From NCBI RefSeq assembly GCF_000472445.1, contig NZ_AXAJ01000005.1, positions 62,626-126,625 on the forward strand: DNA of 64,000 nt, in the 5' to 3' direction. Position 1 is the first letter of the stretch. Every line of letters starts with the position of its first letter. This DNA is from Burkholderia sp. WSM2230. Lineage in GTDB: Bacteria; Pseudomonadota; Gammaproteobacteria; Burkholderiales; Burkholderiaceae. The translations under genes and the position numbers were made by a program. Below are positions 43,539-51,969 of the stretch, piece after piece. Below the pieces are notes generated by a model. The model saw nothing but the letters and a program-made list of their open reading frames with translations, did no database searches and was not told where the DNA came from.

Positions 43539-44324
43539 TCAGTAAAGCGTGACGCTCACGGGCGGCAGTCCTTCAATACAACCATTCGCCATGCCCGCGC
43601 TTCGTGGGAAGAACATGCCGGTGTATGAACCCGTGGTGACGATCATGTCCGGCGTGACCGTGATACCGCGCGAGGTCGCGTGATTGACGAGCCACGTGAG
43701 CAACCGGCGCGGATCGCCGGCCGGGTTCGCGGGCGTCAACTCCACGACATCGCGTCCGTTGAAGTCAAACCGCAGCAGAGGCGCGGCAAACGGATAATCG
43801 TCGCGATACGGCATGAATTCGCCGACAATCAACGCGCCGTGGTTCTGCAAGTCCGCGAGCTGCGCGAGTCTGTCGACGTCGGGCCACTCGGCGAAACGGC
43901 TGGCGACGATCTCAATCGCGGCGCCGAACGAGCCAATTGCCGCGAGCACGTCTGCTTCGCTATATGGTGTTGTCGAAGGCTCAAAGCGGCGGCCGAAGCG
44001 AAATGCGATCTCCAGTTCAAGGCCCAACGGCGTAAAGGCCGCGCACGGCAGCACGACGCCGTCGGCATGCAAATCGACATCGGGCAATGGTGCGCCCTGG
44101 ATTGGACCGCCTGGCGACTTCGCCCCGATCTTCCAGCCGCCGACTCGTGCGCCGGCAATGCCGAGTATCTCGAGCTGGATTGCGTAGGCCTCGTCGGCGC
44201 TGGCGGGCGCGCGGTTGGGCTGGAGCTTGCCGAGCGTCGCGTGATCGCGGCGCGCATCGGCAAGCAGGCGGCTAAGTGGCGAAGTGCTCAGCTTCATGGC
44301 GTCAGCGCGAAGGGACTTGAGCAT
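43539..44324 (-). CDS. 2-keto-4-pentenoate hydratase/fumarylacetoacetate hydrolase-family enzyme
   Basis: A 261-residue protein of the hydratase/decarboxylase branch (MhpD-like) of the fumarylacetoacetate hydrolase superfamily. It has VGGWKIGAKSPGGPIQGAPL near residue 62, the metal-ligand pattern GLELEIAFRFG near residue 100 and VTTGSYTGMFFPRSAGM near residue 235. These enzymes hydrate 2-keto-4-enoic acids or open acylpyruvates. Starts at 44324 or 44297 are both possible; neither has a clear ribosome site. It is three bases after the MFS gene and 99 bp before the dehydrogenase gene, so co-transcription is likely. Confidence 0.86.
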   Translation of the reverse strand: MLKSLRADAMKLSTSPLSRLLADARRDHATLGKLQPNRAPASADEAYAIQLEILGIAGARVGGWKIGAKSPGGPIQGAPLPDVDLHADGVVLPCAAFTPLGLELEIAFRFGRRFEPSTTPYSEADVLAAIGSFGAAIEIVASRFAEWPDVDRLAQLADLQNHGALIVGEFMPYRDDYPFAAPLLRFDFNGRDVVELTPANPAGDPRRLLTWLVNHATSRGITVTPDMIVTTGSYTGMFFPRSAGMANGCIEGLPPVSVTLY

Positions 44325-44327
44325 CGC

Positions 44328-45614
44328 TTACACGCCCATGCTGGTCGAGACCTGACCCTTGTCCGCCCCGCCGCCTGCAAACTTGCTCTCCGGTTGCATG
44401 CGGAACGCCAGCACGACGCCAAGCGCCATCAACAGCATGCTGCCGACGAACGGCAATTCCCAGTTGCCGAAATAGTCGATCAGGAAACCGCCCGCCACCG
44501 GCGAGATGATGGCCGCGAGCGCAGAGCCCGTATTCATGATGCCGCTCGCCGTGCCCGACGCTTCGGGAGCGATATCCATCGGGATGGCCCACATCGGTCC
44601 GATCGTCATTTCCGCAAAGAAGAAGCCTGACGCGAGACACGTCATCGACAGATACAGGTTGTGCGTGAACATCAGCGGAATCAGCGACAGCAGGCAGAAC
44701 ATCATGCACAGCGAGACCATCCAGCTGCGTGCGCGCTTGAGGCTGCCGGTGCGCGTGTAGATGTAATCGGTGACGATGCCGCCAAGCGTGTCGCCCACCA
44801 CACCGGCGAGAAACACCACTGAAGCGAAGATCGCCGACTTCTTCAACTCCAGGTGATAGCTGTGCAGGAAGTACTGAGGAATCCAGCTGAGAAACAGCCA
44901 CAGTGTCCAGCCGTAGCAGAAGTAAACGATCGTGACGGGCATCATGCGGCGAAACAGCTTGCCCCACGGCACGCCCGCCGACCTGGCTTTGGGAGCGGGC
45001 AGGATTTCGAGCTCCTGCTTCGTGATACGCGGGTGATCCTTCGGATGCTCGGTGAAGGTGAACGCCCACACGATCACCCACAAAAGACTGAACGCACCGC
45101 AGATATAGAACGACTCGCGCCATCCCCAGTTGGCCATGACAAGTACGACAATGCCGGGCGCCACCGCATTGCCGACGCGCGACGCCGCATGCGTGATGCC
45201 CTGCGCGAAGCCGCGTTTTTCTTTCGCGACCCAGCGCGCCATTGCTGACGTCGCCGCGGGAAAAGTTGCGCCTTCACCGAAACCGAGCAGCACGCGTGCC
45301 GCCAGCAGCGAGATAAGGCCGCCCGCAAAACCGGTCAGCAACGTGGCAATACCCCAGACCGCGCCGCATGCGAGCAATGTGCGGCGCGCGCCGAAACGGT
45401 CGCTGACCCAGCCGCCGATAATCTGAAAGAGCAGATACGGATACGCGAAGGCCGAGAACACCAGACCGACTTCCGTATGCGAAAGATGAAATTCCTTGCC
45501 GAAGCCCGCCGCCGCCGTACTGACATTGACGCGGTCCAGGTAGGTGATGAAGTACATGATGCAGAGCATCACTAGAACAATACTGGTCGCACTGGTCACA
45601 CGAAACCGCTTCAT
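44328..45614 (-). CDS. MFS transporter of the anion:cation symporter (ACS) type
   Basis: A 428-residue protein with twelve membrane segments. ACS-family features are YFITYLDRVNVSTAAAGFGK in TM1, GGWVSDRFGARRTL after TM2 and FPAATSAMARWVAKEKRGFA after TM4. These proteins import organic anions such as tartrate, glucarate or phthalate. GAGAGAGACG precedes the ATG. The 5' leader has ATTTGCATGTATC at 45626-45638, a partial match to the GntR operator of this cluster. It stands between the aminotransferase and hydratase genes and probably brings in the operon's substrate. Confidence 0.92.
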   Translation of the reverse strand: MKRFRVTSATSIVLVMLCIMYFITYLDRVNVSTAAAGFGKEFHLSHTEVGLVFSAFAYPYLLFQIIGGWVSDRFGARRTLLACGAVWGIATLLTGFAGGLISLLAARVLLGFGEGATFPAATSAMARWVAKEKRGFAQGITHAASRVGNAVAPGIVVLVMANWGWRESFYICGAFSLLWVIVWAFTFTEHPKDHPRITKQELEILPAPKARSAGVPWGKLFRRMMPVTIVYFCYGWTLWLFLSWIPQYFLHSYHLELKKSAIFASVVFLAGVVGDTLGGIVTDYIYTRTGSLKRARSWMVSLCMMFCLLSLIPLMFTHNLYLSMTCLASGFFFAEMTIGPMWAIPMDIAPEASGTASGIMNTGSALAAIISPVAGGFLIDYFGNWELPFVGSMLLMALGVVLAFRMQPESKFAGGGADKGQVSTSMGV

Positions 45615-45813
45615 CGTCTCTCTCCATTTGCATGTATCGACGGCGCTCCTGAGATGGCGCGCTTTGTCGTCGCGAGGCGGCACGCGCCGCCTCGCCATCG
45701 CATTGTTCAGGGCCGCGTTCTGTGCACGGCTTCATGATGGAACTGACTTCGTTGATGCCTGTTTGCGTTGTTCGTTTTTCTATTGATGCGTTGGCGTCAG
45801 CTTGCCGCTCAGG

Positions 45814-47034
45814 TCAGGCTGCCGCCTTCAAACCCGCCGCCTGCGTCGGCTCGCTCAACCAGTTCATAGCGGCAGGCAAGCCGCTTTCCTTGAGCGGCAC
45901 GCCGGCGAGGCGCAGCCCCATTTCGCAACCGGCGAGCGTGGCGAGCAGCATCAGGTCGTTGCAGTCGCCCAGGTGGCCGATGCGGAACATGCGCCCTTTC
46001 ATCTTGCCGAGGCCCGTGCCGAGCGACATGTCGAAACGTTCGTAGATGAGCTTGCGCACGGCGTCGGCGTCGATGCCTTCGGGCACCATCACGCCGGTCA
46101 GCACCGGGCTGTACACAGCCGGATCGGCGCACTGAATCTCGAGTCCCCAGGCACGCACGGCGCGACGCGTCGCCTCGGCCAGACGCTCGTGACGCGCAAA
46201 GACGTTGTCGAGCCCCTCGCCGAGAATCATGTCGATTGCCTCGTGAAGGCCGTAGAGCAGATTCGTGTTCGGCGTGTACGGCCAGTAACCGGTCTTGTTC
46301 ATCTCGACTATTTCGCTCCAGTCCCAGAAGCTGCGCGGCAGTTTTGCATGCCTGCTGGCGGCCAGGGCTTTCGGCGAGATGGCGTTGAAGCTCATGCCCG
46401 GCGGCAGCATCAAGCCCTTCTGCGAGCCTGAAACGGTGACGTCGACGCCCCACTCGTCGTGACGATAATCCGCGCAGGCGAGACCCGAAATCGTGTCGAC
46501 GAGCAGCAGCGCGGGATGGCCAGCGGCGTCGATTGCGCGGCGCACGGCGGCAATGTCCGAGGTGACGCCCGTGGACGTCTCGTTGTGCACGACGCAGACC
46601 GCCCTGATTGAATGCTGTGTGTCGGCGCGCAGACGCTCCTCGATCATTTGCGGCTGAACGCCGCGCCGCCAGCCTTCGATACCCGGCAAGCCGAGGAACT
46701 CGGGCTTCAAGCCGAGACTTTCCGCCATCTTTTTCCAGAGCGTCGCGAAATGCCCGGTTTCGTACATCAGCACGTGATCGCCGGGGCTCAACGTGTTCGA
46801 GAGCGCCGCTTCCCAAGCGCCCGTGCCGGACGCCGGATAAATCACCACAGGATGCTGCGTCTTGAAGATCTTCTTGATCCCGTCGAGCACCTTCAGGCCC
46901 AGTTCGCCGAACTCTGGCCCACGATGGTCAATGGTCGGATAGCTCATCGCGCGGAGGATGCGATCGGGCACAGGGCTCGGCCCAGGAATCTGCAGAAAGT
47001 GACGGCCGGCGGGATGAAAATCTAACTTCAGCAT
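45814..47034 (-). CDS. Class V aminotransferase (serine/alanine-glyoxylate type)
   Basis: A 406-residue PLP enzyme of the class V aminotransferase family. The N-terminal FLQIPGPSPVPDRILRAMSY is characteristic of alanine/serine-glyoxylate aminotransferases and PucG relatives. VIYPASGTGAWEAALSNTLS holds the cofactor-phosphate site, VCVVHNETSTGVTSDIAAVR the substrate-binding part and SGSQKGLMLPPG the PLP lysine. GGAGGAG precedes the ATG. It is the first gene of the leftward operon and is divergent from the GntR regulator, with an operator 19 bp before the start codon. It likely uses glyoxylate or pyruvate as acceptor; the amino donor is not known. Confidence 0.92.
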   Translation of the reverse strand: MLKLDFHPAGRHFLQIPGPSPVPDRILRAMSYPTIDHRGPEFGELGLKVLDGIKKIFKTQHPVVIYPASGTGAWEAALSNTLSPGDHVLMYETGHFATLWKKMAESLGLKPEFLGLPGIEGWRRGVQPQMIEERLRADTQHSIRAVCVVHNETSTGVTSDIAAVRRAIDAAGHPALLLVDTISGLACADYRHDEWGVDVTVSGSQKGLMLPPGMSFNAISPKALAASRHAKLPRSFWDWSEIVEMNKTGYWPYTPNTNLLYGLHEAIDMILGEGLDNVFARHERLAEATRRAVRAWGLEIQCADPAVYSPVLTGVMVPEGIDADAVRKLIYERFDMSLGTGLGKMKGRMFRIGHLGDCNDLMLLATLAGCEMGLRLAGVPLKESGLPAAMNWLSEPTQAAGLKAAA

Positions 47035-47052
47035 TACGCTCCTCCGATTGAA

Positions 47053-47066
47053 TTTTGCATGCAAAA
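47053..47066. promoter_or_regulatory. Palindromic GntR operator, site 1
   Basis: TTTTGCATGCAAAA is a perfect 14-bp palindrome 18 bp upstream of the aminotransferase start codon. The same pattern recurs at 47190-47203 over the GntR start, so both probably bind that regulator. Confidence 0.75.
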
Positions 47067-47189
47067 AACTATATCAGACGACCAGCGCCGGGCGAAAGGC
47101 AAAAATTGTGTTGCGGGACCAGTGTTTACCCGCGCCCTTACGCTGCGGACGGCGATCCGATAAAATACTAGCAATGGAGCGTCGAGGGT

Positions 47190-47203
47190 TTTTGTATGCA
47201 AAA
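47190..47203. promoter_or_regulatory. GntR operator, site 2, overlapping the regulator's own start codon
   Basis: TTTTGTATGCAAAA differs by one base from site 1 and contains the ATG (47196) of the GntR gene. Binding here would block transcription or translation of the regulator itself. Confidence 0.75.
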
Positions 47204-47924
47204 TTCGGAATTTGAGGGTAACCTCCCAGCGTCGCCGGCGCTGCCCAAGGTGGAGCGGCAACGCTTGCATGACACGGTGGTCGAGCACATTCGCCGGTTT
47301 ATCGTCGAGGGTGTGCTGGAGCCAGGCAAGAAGTTGAATGAGCGCGAGTTGTGCGAAACGCTCGGCATTTCGCGCACGCCGTTGCGCGAGGCACTGAAGG
47401 TGTTGGCCGCTGAAGGGCTCATCGAAATTTCGCCGAATCGTGGCGCGTCGGTGTCGAAGATGTCAGAAGCGGAGTTGCGCGAGACCTTCGAACTGATGAG
47501 CGGTCTGGAGGCTTTCTCGGGCGAGCTCGCGGCCGAGCGAATGACCGCGGCCGAACTCGCCGAAATCAAGGCGTTGCACTACGCCATGCTCGCGTGCCGC
47601 GCGCAAAACGATCTGCCGGGCTACTACAGCCGCAACCAGGCGATTCACGACAAGATCAATGAGGCCGCGCGCAATTCGGCGCTGCGACAGACGTATGTGT
47701 CGGTGAACCGGCGCTTGCAGGCGCTGCGCTTCCGGTCCAATTTCCAGATCCCGAAGTGGGACCGCGCGATTCATGATCACGACGAGATGCTGAAGGCGCT
47801 GGAAGCGCGCGACGGCAAGAAGCTCAGCGCGATTTTGCGGCAGCATCTGCTTGATAAGCGCGATGCGGTGTTGCAGGTTCAGGCGCGCGACGAGGCTGCT
47901 GCGGGGTCGGGGTTGAAGGCTTGA
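47196..47924 (+). CDS. GntR-family (FadR/FCD subfamily) transcriptional regulator
   Basis: A 242-residue regulator. The winged helix-turn-helix (residues 25-90) has FIVEGVLEPGKKLNERELCE and LGISRTPLREALKVLAAEGL. The C-terminal FCD domain shows helix-rich sequence with likely metal-binding residues (ETFELMSGLEAFSGELAAE, then NQAIHDKINEAARN and HDHDEMLKAL). It is transcribed divergently from the aminotransferase operon with two copies of TTTTGYATGCAAAA between the starts, so it likely represses the operon and itself until an organic acid binds. There is no ribosome site before the ATG; an AT-rich operator is there instead. Confidence 0.93.
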   Translation: MQNSEFEGNLPASPALPKVERQRLHDTVVEHIRRFIVEGVLEPGKKLNERELCETLGISRTPLREALKVLAAEGLIEISPNRGASVSKMSEAELRETFELMSGLEAFSGELAAERMTAAELAEIKALHYAMLACRAQNDLPGYYSRNQAIHDKINEAARNSALRQTYVSVNRRLQALRFRSNFQIPKWDRAIHDHDEMLKALEARDGKKLSAILRQHLLDKRDAVLQVQARDEAAAGSGLKA

Positions 47925-48302
47925 GGTTGTGCGTGTGGTGGCTGTGTTTGTTGCCTTCTGTGCTGGGGCGGGTTTGGGAGTCGACGCTCAAGCGCGTGGA
48001 GTTGTCCACGGGAAATGTTGGCAAGGCTGTGGACAACGTTCGGATAGCCGGTACAAGTGATTGACGCGCCGGCCGAATTGGCCCGCGGTCGATGTATGGG
48101 CACGGCAGAGGCTCCCTCAACACGCAACCCGAGCCTACAGCGCCCCGCGCAACAGCAGCCAACTTATCCCCACATTTTGTTCAGAACCCTGTGGACAACC
48201 CTTCCACAACCGCGCCAAGCCGTTGATCCAACTCGCTTTTCACTCGCTGCGCAGGCGCGCACCGATGTGTGAGGTTGCCCACATATCAACGCGCCGCCAG
48301 CT
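47925..48302. other. Intergenic region with a cluster of DnaA-box-like sequences
   Basis: No gene is supported. Three nine-base matches to TTGTCCACA (one with a G at the end) occur at 48002-48010, 48028-48036 and 48190-48198, plus TTATCCCCACA at 48164-48174. The first two form an inverted pair 17 bp apart. Confidence 0.6.
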
Positions 48303-49640
48303 TCAACCCAACCGCGCCGCGTCCTTTCTCCTCAGCGACTCCGGCAACCCCCACAAGACAATCAATGCGCAAATCACGCTCATGGTGCCGATCACATACA
48401 GAGCCGGCGTAGTGCTTCCTGTGAGATCCCGCACTCGTCCGACCATGATCGGACTCACGATTCCGCCGAGCTGACCGAGCGTGTTGATCAACGCGATGCC
48501 GCCCGCCGCTCCGGCGCCCGTCACCAGCTTCGGCGGCAATGCCCAGAACGCCGGGATCGACGCCACCACGCCCGCGCCCATCACCGCCAATGCGACGATC
48601 AGGAACCCCGTCTGTTTGTCGAAGAAGCCCGCTGCAAAGAAACCGATTGCCGACATGACCAGCAAACCAAACACGAACTTGCGCCGCTCGCCGCTGGCAT
48701 CGGACAAGCGCCCCACAACCACCATGCAGATCGCGCCGCACACATAAGGCACCGCCGTCAGTAGCCCGATCAGCGTCGGATTGTGCGTACCCGCCACGCG
48801 AATCAGATGCGGCGCCCAGAAATTCAATCCATATGACGCGATCTGAATCAGAAAATAAACGAGTCCAAGCGTGAGAAAGCCCGGCGTCCTGATCGCCCCA
48901 AGGAGTGAATGCCCGGTCTGCGGATGACGGCTCTGCTGCGCAATCTGCTCAGCGAGGAATGACTTCTCCGCAGGCGAAAGCCAGTTCGCATCGTCGATGC
49001 GGTCCTTCAGCAGCTTCAGCACGAGATAACCGAGCAGTATGCACGGCAGGCCGCCGAGCAGAAACAGCCAGTGCCATCCGGGCATGCCGAGCACGCCGTT
49101 CATATGGCCGATGACGAGCCCCGCCAGCGGTGCGCCGACCAGCCCCGAGAACGCCGACGCGAGAAACAGCATCGACGTGATGCGCCCGCGATAGCTCGGC
49201 GGGAACCACAGCGTGAGGTAATACAGCACGCCCGGAGCGAAGCCTGCTTCCATCGCGCCGATCAGGAAACGCAGCCCGTAAAACTGCCATTCGTTGTTGA
49301 CGAACACCATCGCCGCGGTCGCAACGCCCCACGAAATCATGATGCGCGCGATCCAGCGCCGTGCCCCCACTTTGTAGAGGAACATATTGCTTGGCACTTC
49401 GAACAATACATAACCGATCACGAACAGACTCGCGCCGAGGCCATACGCGGTGTCGGACAAGCCGAGATCGCTTTGCAACTGGAACTTCGCGAAGCTGATA
49501 TTGATGCGGTCGAAAAATGCAAACAGATAGCAGATCATGATGAGCGGCATCAACCGCCATGCCACTTTGCGGATGATGGCCGCTGCGCCGTCCGCGCTCT
49601 GTTCACGCTCGCCGGTTGCAATTGCGCCGAGGTCACTCAT
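48303..49640 (-). CDS. MFS transporter of the ACS type
   Basis: A 445-residue major facilitator with twelve membrane segments. ACS-family traits are ICYLFAFFDRINISFAKFQL in TM1, FVIGYVLFEVPSNMFLYKVG in TM2 and GAMEAGFAPGVLYYLTLWFP followed by YRGRITSMLF. GGAGACG precedes ATG 49640. It is the last gene after the CoA-transferase and HMG-CoA-lyase genes, 61 bp from the lyase stop, and so probably imports the branched dicarboxylic acid they degrade. Confidence 0.92.
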   Translation of the reverse strand: MSDLGAIATGEREQSADGAAAIIRKVAWRLMPLIMICYLFAFFDRINISFAKFQLQSDLGLSDTAYGLGASLFVIGYVLFEVPSNMFLYKVGARRWIARIMISWGVATAAMVFVNNEWQFYGLRFLIGAMEAGFAPGVLYYLTLWFPPSYRGRITSMLFLASAFSGLVGAPLAGLVIGHMNGVLGMPGWHWLFLLGGLPCILLGYLVLKLLKDRIDDANWLSPAEKSFLAEQIAQQSRHPQTGHSLLGAIRTPGFLTLGLVYFLIQIASYGLNFWAPHLIRVAGTHNPTLIGLLTAVPYVCGAICMVVVGRLSDASGERRKFVFGLLVMSAIGFFAAGFFDKQTGFLIVALAVMGAGVVASIPAFWALPPKLVTGAGAAGGIALINTLGQLGGIVSPIMVGRVRDLTGSTTPALYVIGTMSVICALIVLWGLPESLRRKDAARLG

Positions 49641-49701
49641 GTTTCGTCTCCAATGCCGGATTCGGGCCATGCCGTCCGGTCGTTTAGTGGATCAAGGAAA
49701 G

Positions 49702-50661
49702 TCAGATGTGCAGCACGTAGTCGGGCACGGGATGCAGGTCGCAATTGCGTCCCGCCTTCGCGACTTGACCAGGCACGTCGTGGCCGAGCAACTCGGGCAA
49801 CGCGCGCGACAGTGCCAGCAGCTTCACCAGTTCGATTCCCGTGGGAATGTCCATTTCGTCGCACAGATTCACAAGGTCCTCTGTGCAGATGTTGCCGGAC
49901 GCGCCCGGCGCAAACGGACAACCGCCGAGGCCGCCCAGCGCCGCATCGAAGCGGCGCGCGCCGGCTTCGTAAGCGGCCAGCACATTGGCAAGCCCGAGCC
50001 CGCGCGTGTTGTGAAAGTGCAGCGTGAGCGCCGAAGGCGGCACGCGTTGCAGCACTCGTTTGACGAGCCGTGTCACCTGGCGAGGATTAGCCATGCCGGT
50101 TGTATCTGCGAGCGTAATGCCTTCGATGCCCATCTCACGATACGTATCGACAATTCCGATCACGCGATCCTCGTCGATCACGCCTTCGAACGGACAGCCG
50201 AACGCAGTCGCGACCGATGCATTCAACAGCACGCCCGTCCCCTTCACGTGACGCACGATGTCGCCAAACGCCGCGAGCGACGACTCGCAACTCATCCGCA
50301 TATTCGCGCGGTTGTGCGTCTGACTCGCCGACATCACGAGATTCAGTTCATCCGCCTTCGCGGCGAGCGCACGTTCGGCGCCCTTCAGGTTCGGCACCAG
50401 CGCCACGTAAATAACGCCCTCACGCCGCTCGATCTGCTGGAACACGGCCTCGCCGTCACGCAAGGCAGGAATGGCTTTCGGCGACACGAACGAGCCGGCC
50501 TCGATGCGTGTGAAGCCCGCCGTCGAAAGGCCGTTGATCAATTCGACCTTGTCCGCCGTCTCTACCCAGGTTGGTTCGATCTGCAAGCCGTCGCGCGGGG
50601 CGACTTCCTGCACGATCAGTTTGTCGGCGGCTTGCATTGCGTTTGCCATTCCAGATGTCAT
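49702..50661 (-). CDS. Hydroxymethylglutaryl-CoA lyase family enzyme
   Basis: A 319-residue TIM-barrel lyase of the HMGL/DRE-TIM family. The metal- and substrate-binding start VQEVAPRDGLQIEP near residue 17 and the catalytic Cys motif ALGGLGGCPFAPGASGNICT near residue 265 are as in HMG-CoA lyases, which cleave 3-hydroxy-3-methylglutaryl-CoA to acetoacetate and acetyl-CoA. GGAG precedes the ATG, which overlaps the CoA-transferase stop by four bases (ATGA). With the CoA-transferase it can use the free acid; a citramalyl-like substrate is the main alternative. Confidence 0.93.
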   Translation of the reverse strand: MTSGMANAMQAADKLIVQEVAPRDGLQIEPTWVETADKVELINGLSTAGFTRIEAGSFVSPKAIPALRDGEAVFQQIERREGVIYVALVPNLKGAERALAAKADELNLVMSASQTHNRANMRMSCESSLAAFGDIVRHVKGTGVLLNASVATAFGCPFEGVIDEDRVIGIVDTYREMGIEGITLADTTGMANPRQVTRLVKRVLQRVPPSALTLHFHNTRGLGLANVLAAYEAGARRFDAALGGLGGCPFAPGASGNICTEDLVNLCDEMDIPTGIELVKLLALSRALPELLGHDVPGQVAKAGRNCDLHPVPDYVLHI

Positions 50662-51851
50662 TGCACGGCTCCTTCGCGGCGCAGCCGCTCGATCTCTTCG
50701 CGCGCGAAGCCAAGCTCGCCTAGCACGCTGCCGGTGTGTTCGCCAAGCGCGGGGCCTTGCCAGCGCACTTCGCCTGGCGTGTCCGACAGCTTCGGCACGA
50801 TGCCTGGCATCTTCACCGAAGCGCCGCCGGGTAGTTGCGCCTGCAACAACATGTCGCGCGCCTGGTAGTGCGGATCGGCGACGATGTCCGCGACGGAATA
50901 GATGCGCCCCGCCGGCACTTCGGCACGTTCGAGCGCGGCCAGCACGTCGTCGGTTGAATGATGCGAAGTCCATGCGGCGATGGCTTCGTCGAGCATCGCG
51001 CACTGTCTGGCGCGGCCGTCGTTGTGCGCGAGTGCGGGATCGTCGGCGAGATCGGGGCGGTCTATCACTTGCATCAGGCGCCGGAAAATCGGATCGCTGT
51101 TGCCGGCAATCACCACATAGCCGTCGTCTTCAGTGGGATAAGTATTGGAGGGTGCAATGCCCGGCAACGCGCCGCCGCTGCGCTCGCGCACGTGGCCAAG
51201 CAGATCGTATTCCGGCACGAGGCTTTCCATCAGATTGAAGACGCTCTCGACAAGCGACACGTCCACCACCTGACCGTCGCCCTGCCCCGTCTTCACGCGC
51301 AGCAACGACATCAACGCGCCGATCACGCCGTGCAGCGACGCAAGCGAATCGCCGAGGCTCACGCCGACGCGCGCCGGCGCGCCGTCCACTTCGCCGGTCG
51401 TATAGCGGATGCCGCCCATGGCTTCGCCGATGGCGCCGAACCCCGGACGGTCGCGATACGGGCCCGACTGGCCATAGCCGGAAATGCGCACCATCGTCAG
51501 TTTGGGGTTGATTGCGTGCAGCACGTCCCAGCCGATGCCGAGCTTTTCGAGCGCACCGGGCCGCAGGTTTTCGATCACGACATCGGCCTCGGCGGCCAGC
51601 CGCTTGACGATCTCGACACCGTCCGGCGACTTGAGGTTCACGCAAACCGACTTCTTGTTGCGCGACTGCAGATACCACCAGAGCGACGTGCCCTCGTGCA
51701 GCTTGCGCCATTTGCGCAGCGGGTCGCCGGTTTCCGGCGCCTCGATCTTGACGACGTCCGCGCCGAACTCGGCCATCAGACGCGCGGCAAACGGCGCGGC
51801 GATGAGCGTTCCGATCTCGACGACGCGGATACCCTGAAGCGGTCCACCCAT
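50658..51851 (-). CDS. CaiB/BaiF family (class III) CoA-transferase
   Basis: A 397-residue family III CoA-transferase. The N-terminus LQGIRVVEIGTLIAAPFAAR and the stretch VIENLRPGALEKLGIGWDVL near residue 100 are characteristic, with FGAIGEAMGGIRYTTGE and PSNTYPTEDDGYVVIAGNSD further on. It transfers CoA from succinyl-CoA or another donor to a carboxylic acid. GGAGACAG precedes ATG 51851. It is coupled by a 4-bp overlap to the lyase gene, so its product is most likely the lyase's substrate, 3-hydroxy-3-methylglutaryl-CoA or a relative. Confidence 0.94.
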   Translation of the reverse strand: MGGPLQGIRVVEIGTLIAAPFAARLMAEFGADVVKIEAPETGDPLRKWRKLHEGTSLWWYLQSRNKKSVCVNLKSPDGVEIVKRLAAEADVVIENLRPGALEKLGIGWDVLHAINPKLTMVRISGYGQSGPYRDRPGFGAIGEAMGGIRYTTGEVDGAPARVGVSLGDSLASLHGVIGALMSLLRVKTGQGDGQVVDVSLVESVFNLMESLVPEYDLLGHVRERSGGALPGIAPSNTYPTEDDGYVVIAGNSDPIFRRLMQVIDRPDLADDPALAHNDGRARQCAMLDEAIAAWTSHHSTDDVLAALERAEVPAGRIYSVADIVADPHYQARDMLLQAQLPGGASVKMPGIVPKLSDTPGEVRWQGPALGEHTGSVLGELGFAREEIERLRREGAVQ

Positions 51852-51933
51852 GTGCTGTCTCCAAAGCAGTTTTCTGTTGGAAGACAGCTTGCAGCCACGG
51901 CGCGGCGGCGTCCAACCGCAATTCGCCAACAAC

Positions 51934-51945
51934 CGTTCGCGAACG
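51934..51945. promoter_or_regulatory. Palindrome upstream of the CoA-transferase gene
   Basis: CGTTCGCGAACG, a perfect 12-bp palindrome, lies 82 bp upstream of the CoA-transferase start and in the 118-bp gap after the LysR gene. It may be the LysR binding site; related GAACG and ATTCGC pieces flank it. Confidence 0.45.
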
Positions 51946-51969
51946 ACGAACGCTCACGCGCAGCGCGGA

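Noticed and set aside
40590-43628. A plus-strand open frame of about 1000 codons opposite the FAD dehydrogenase
   Set aside because: It is the antisense shadow; the minus strand has complete FAD and iron-sulfur motifs.
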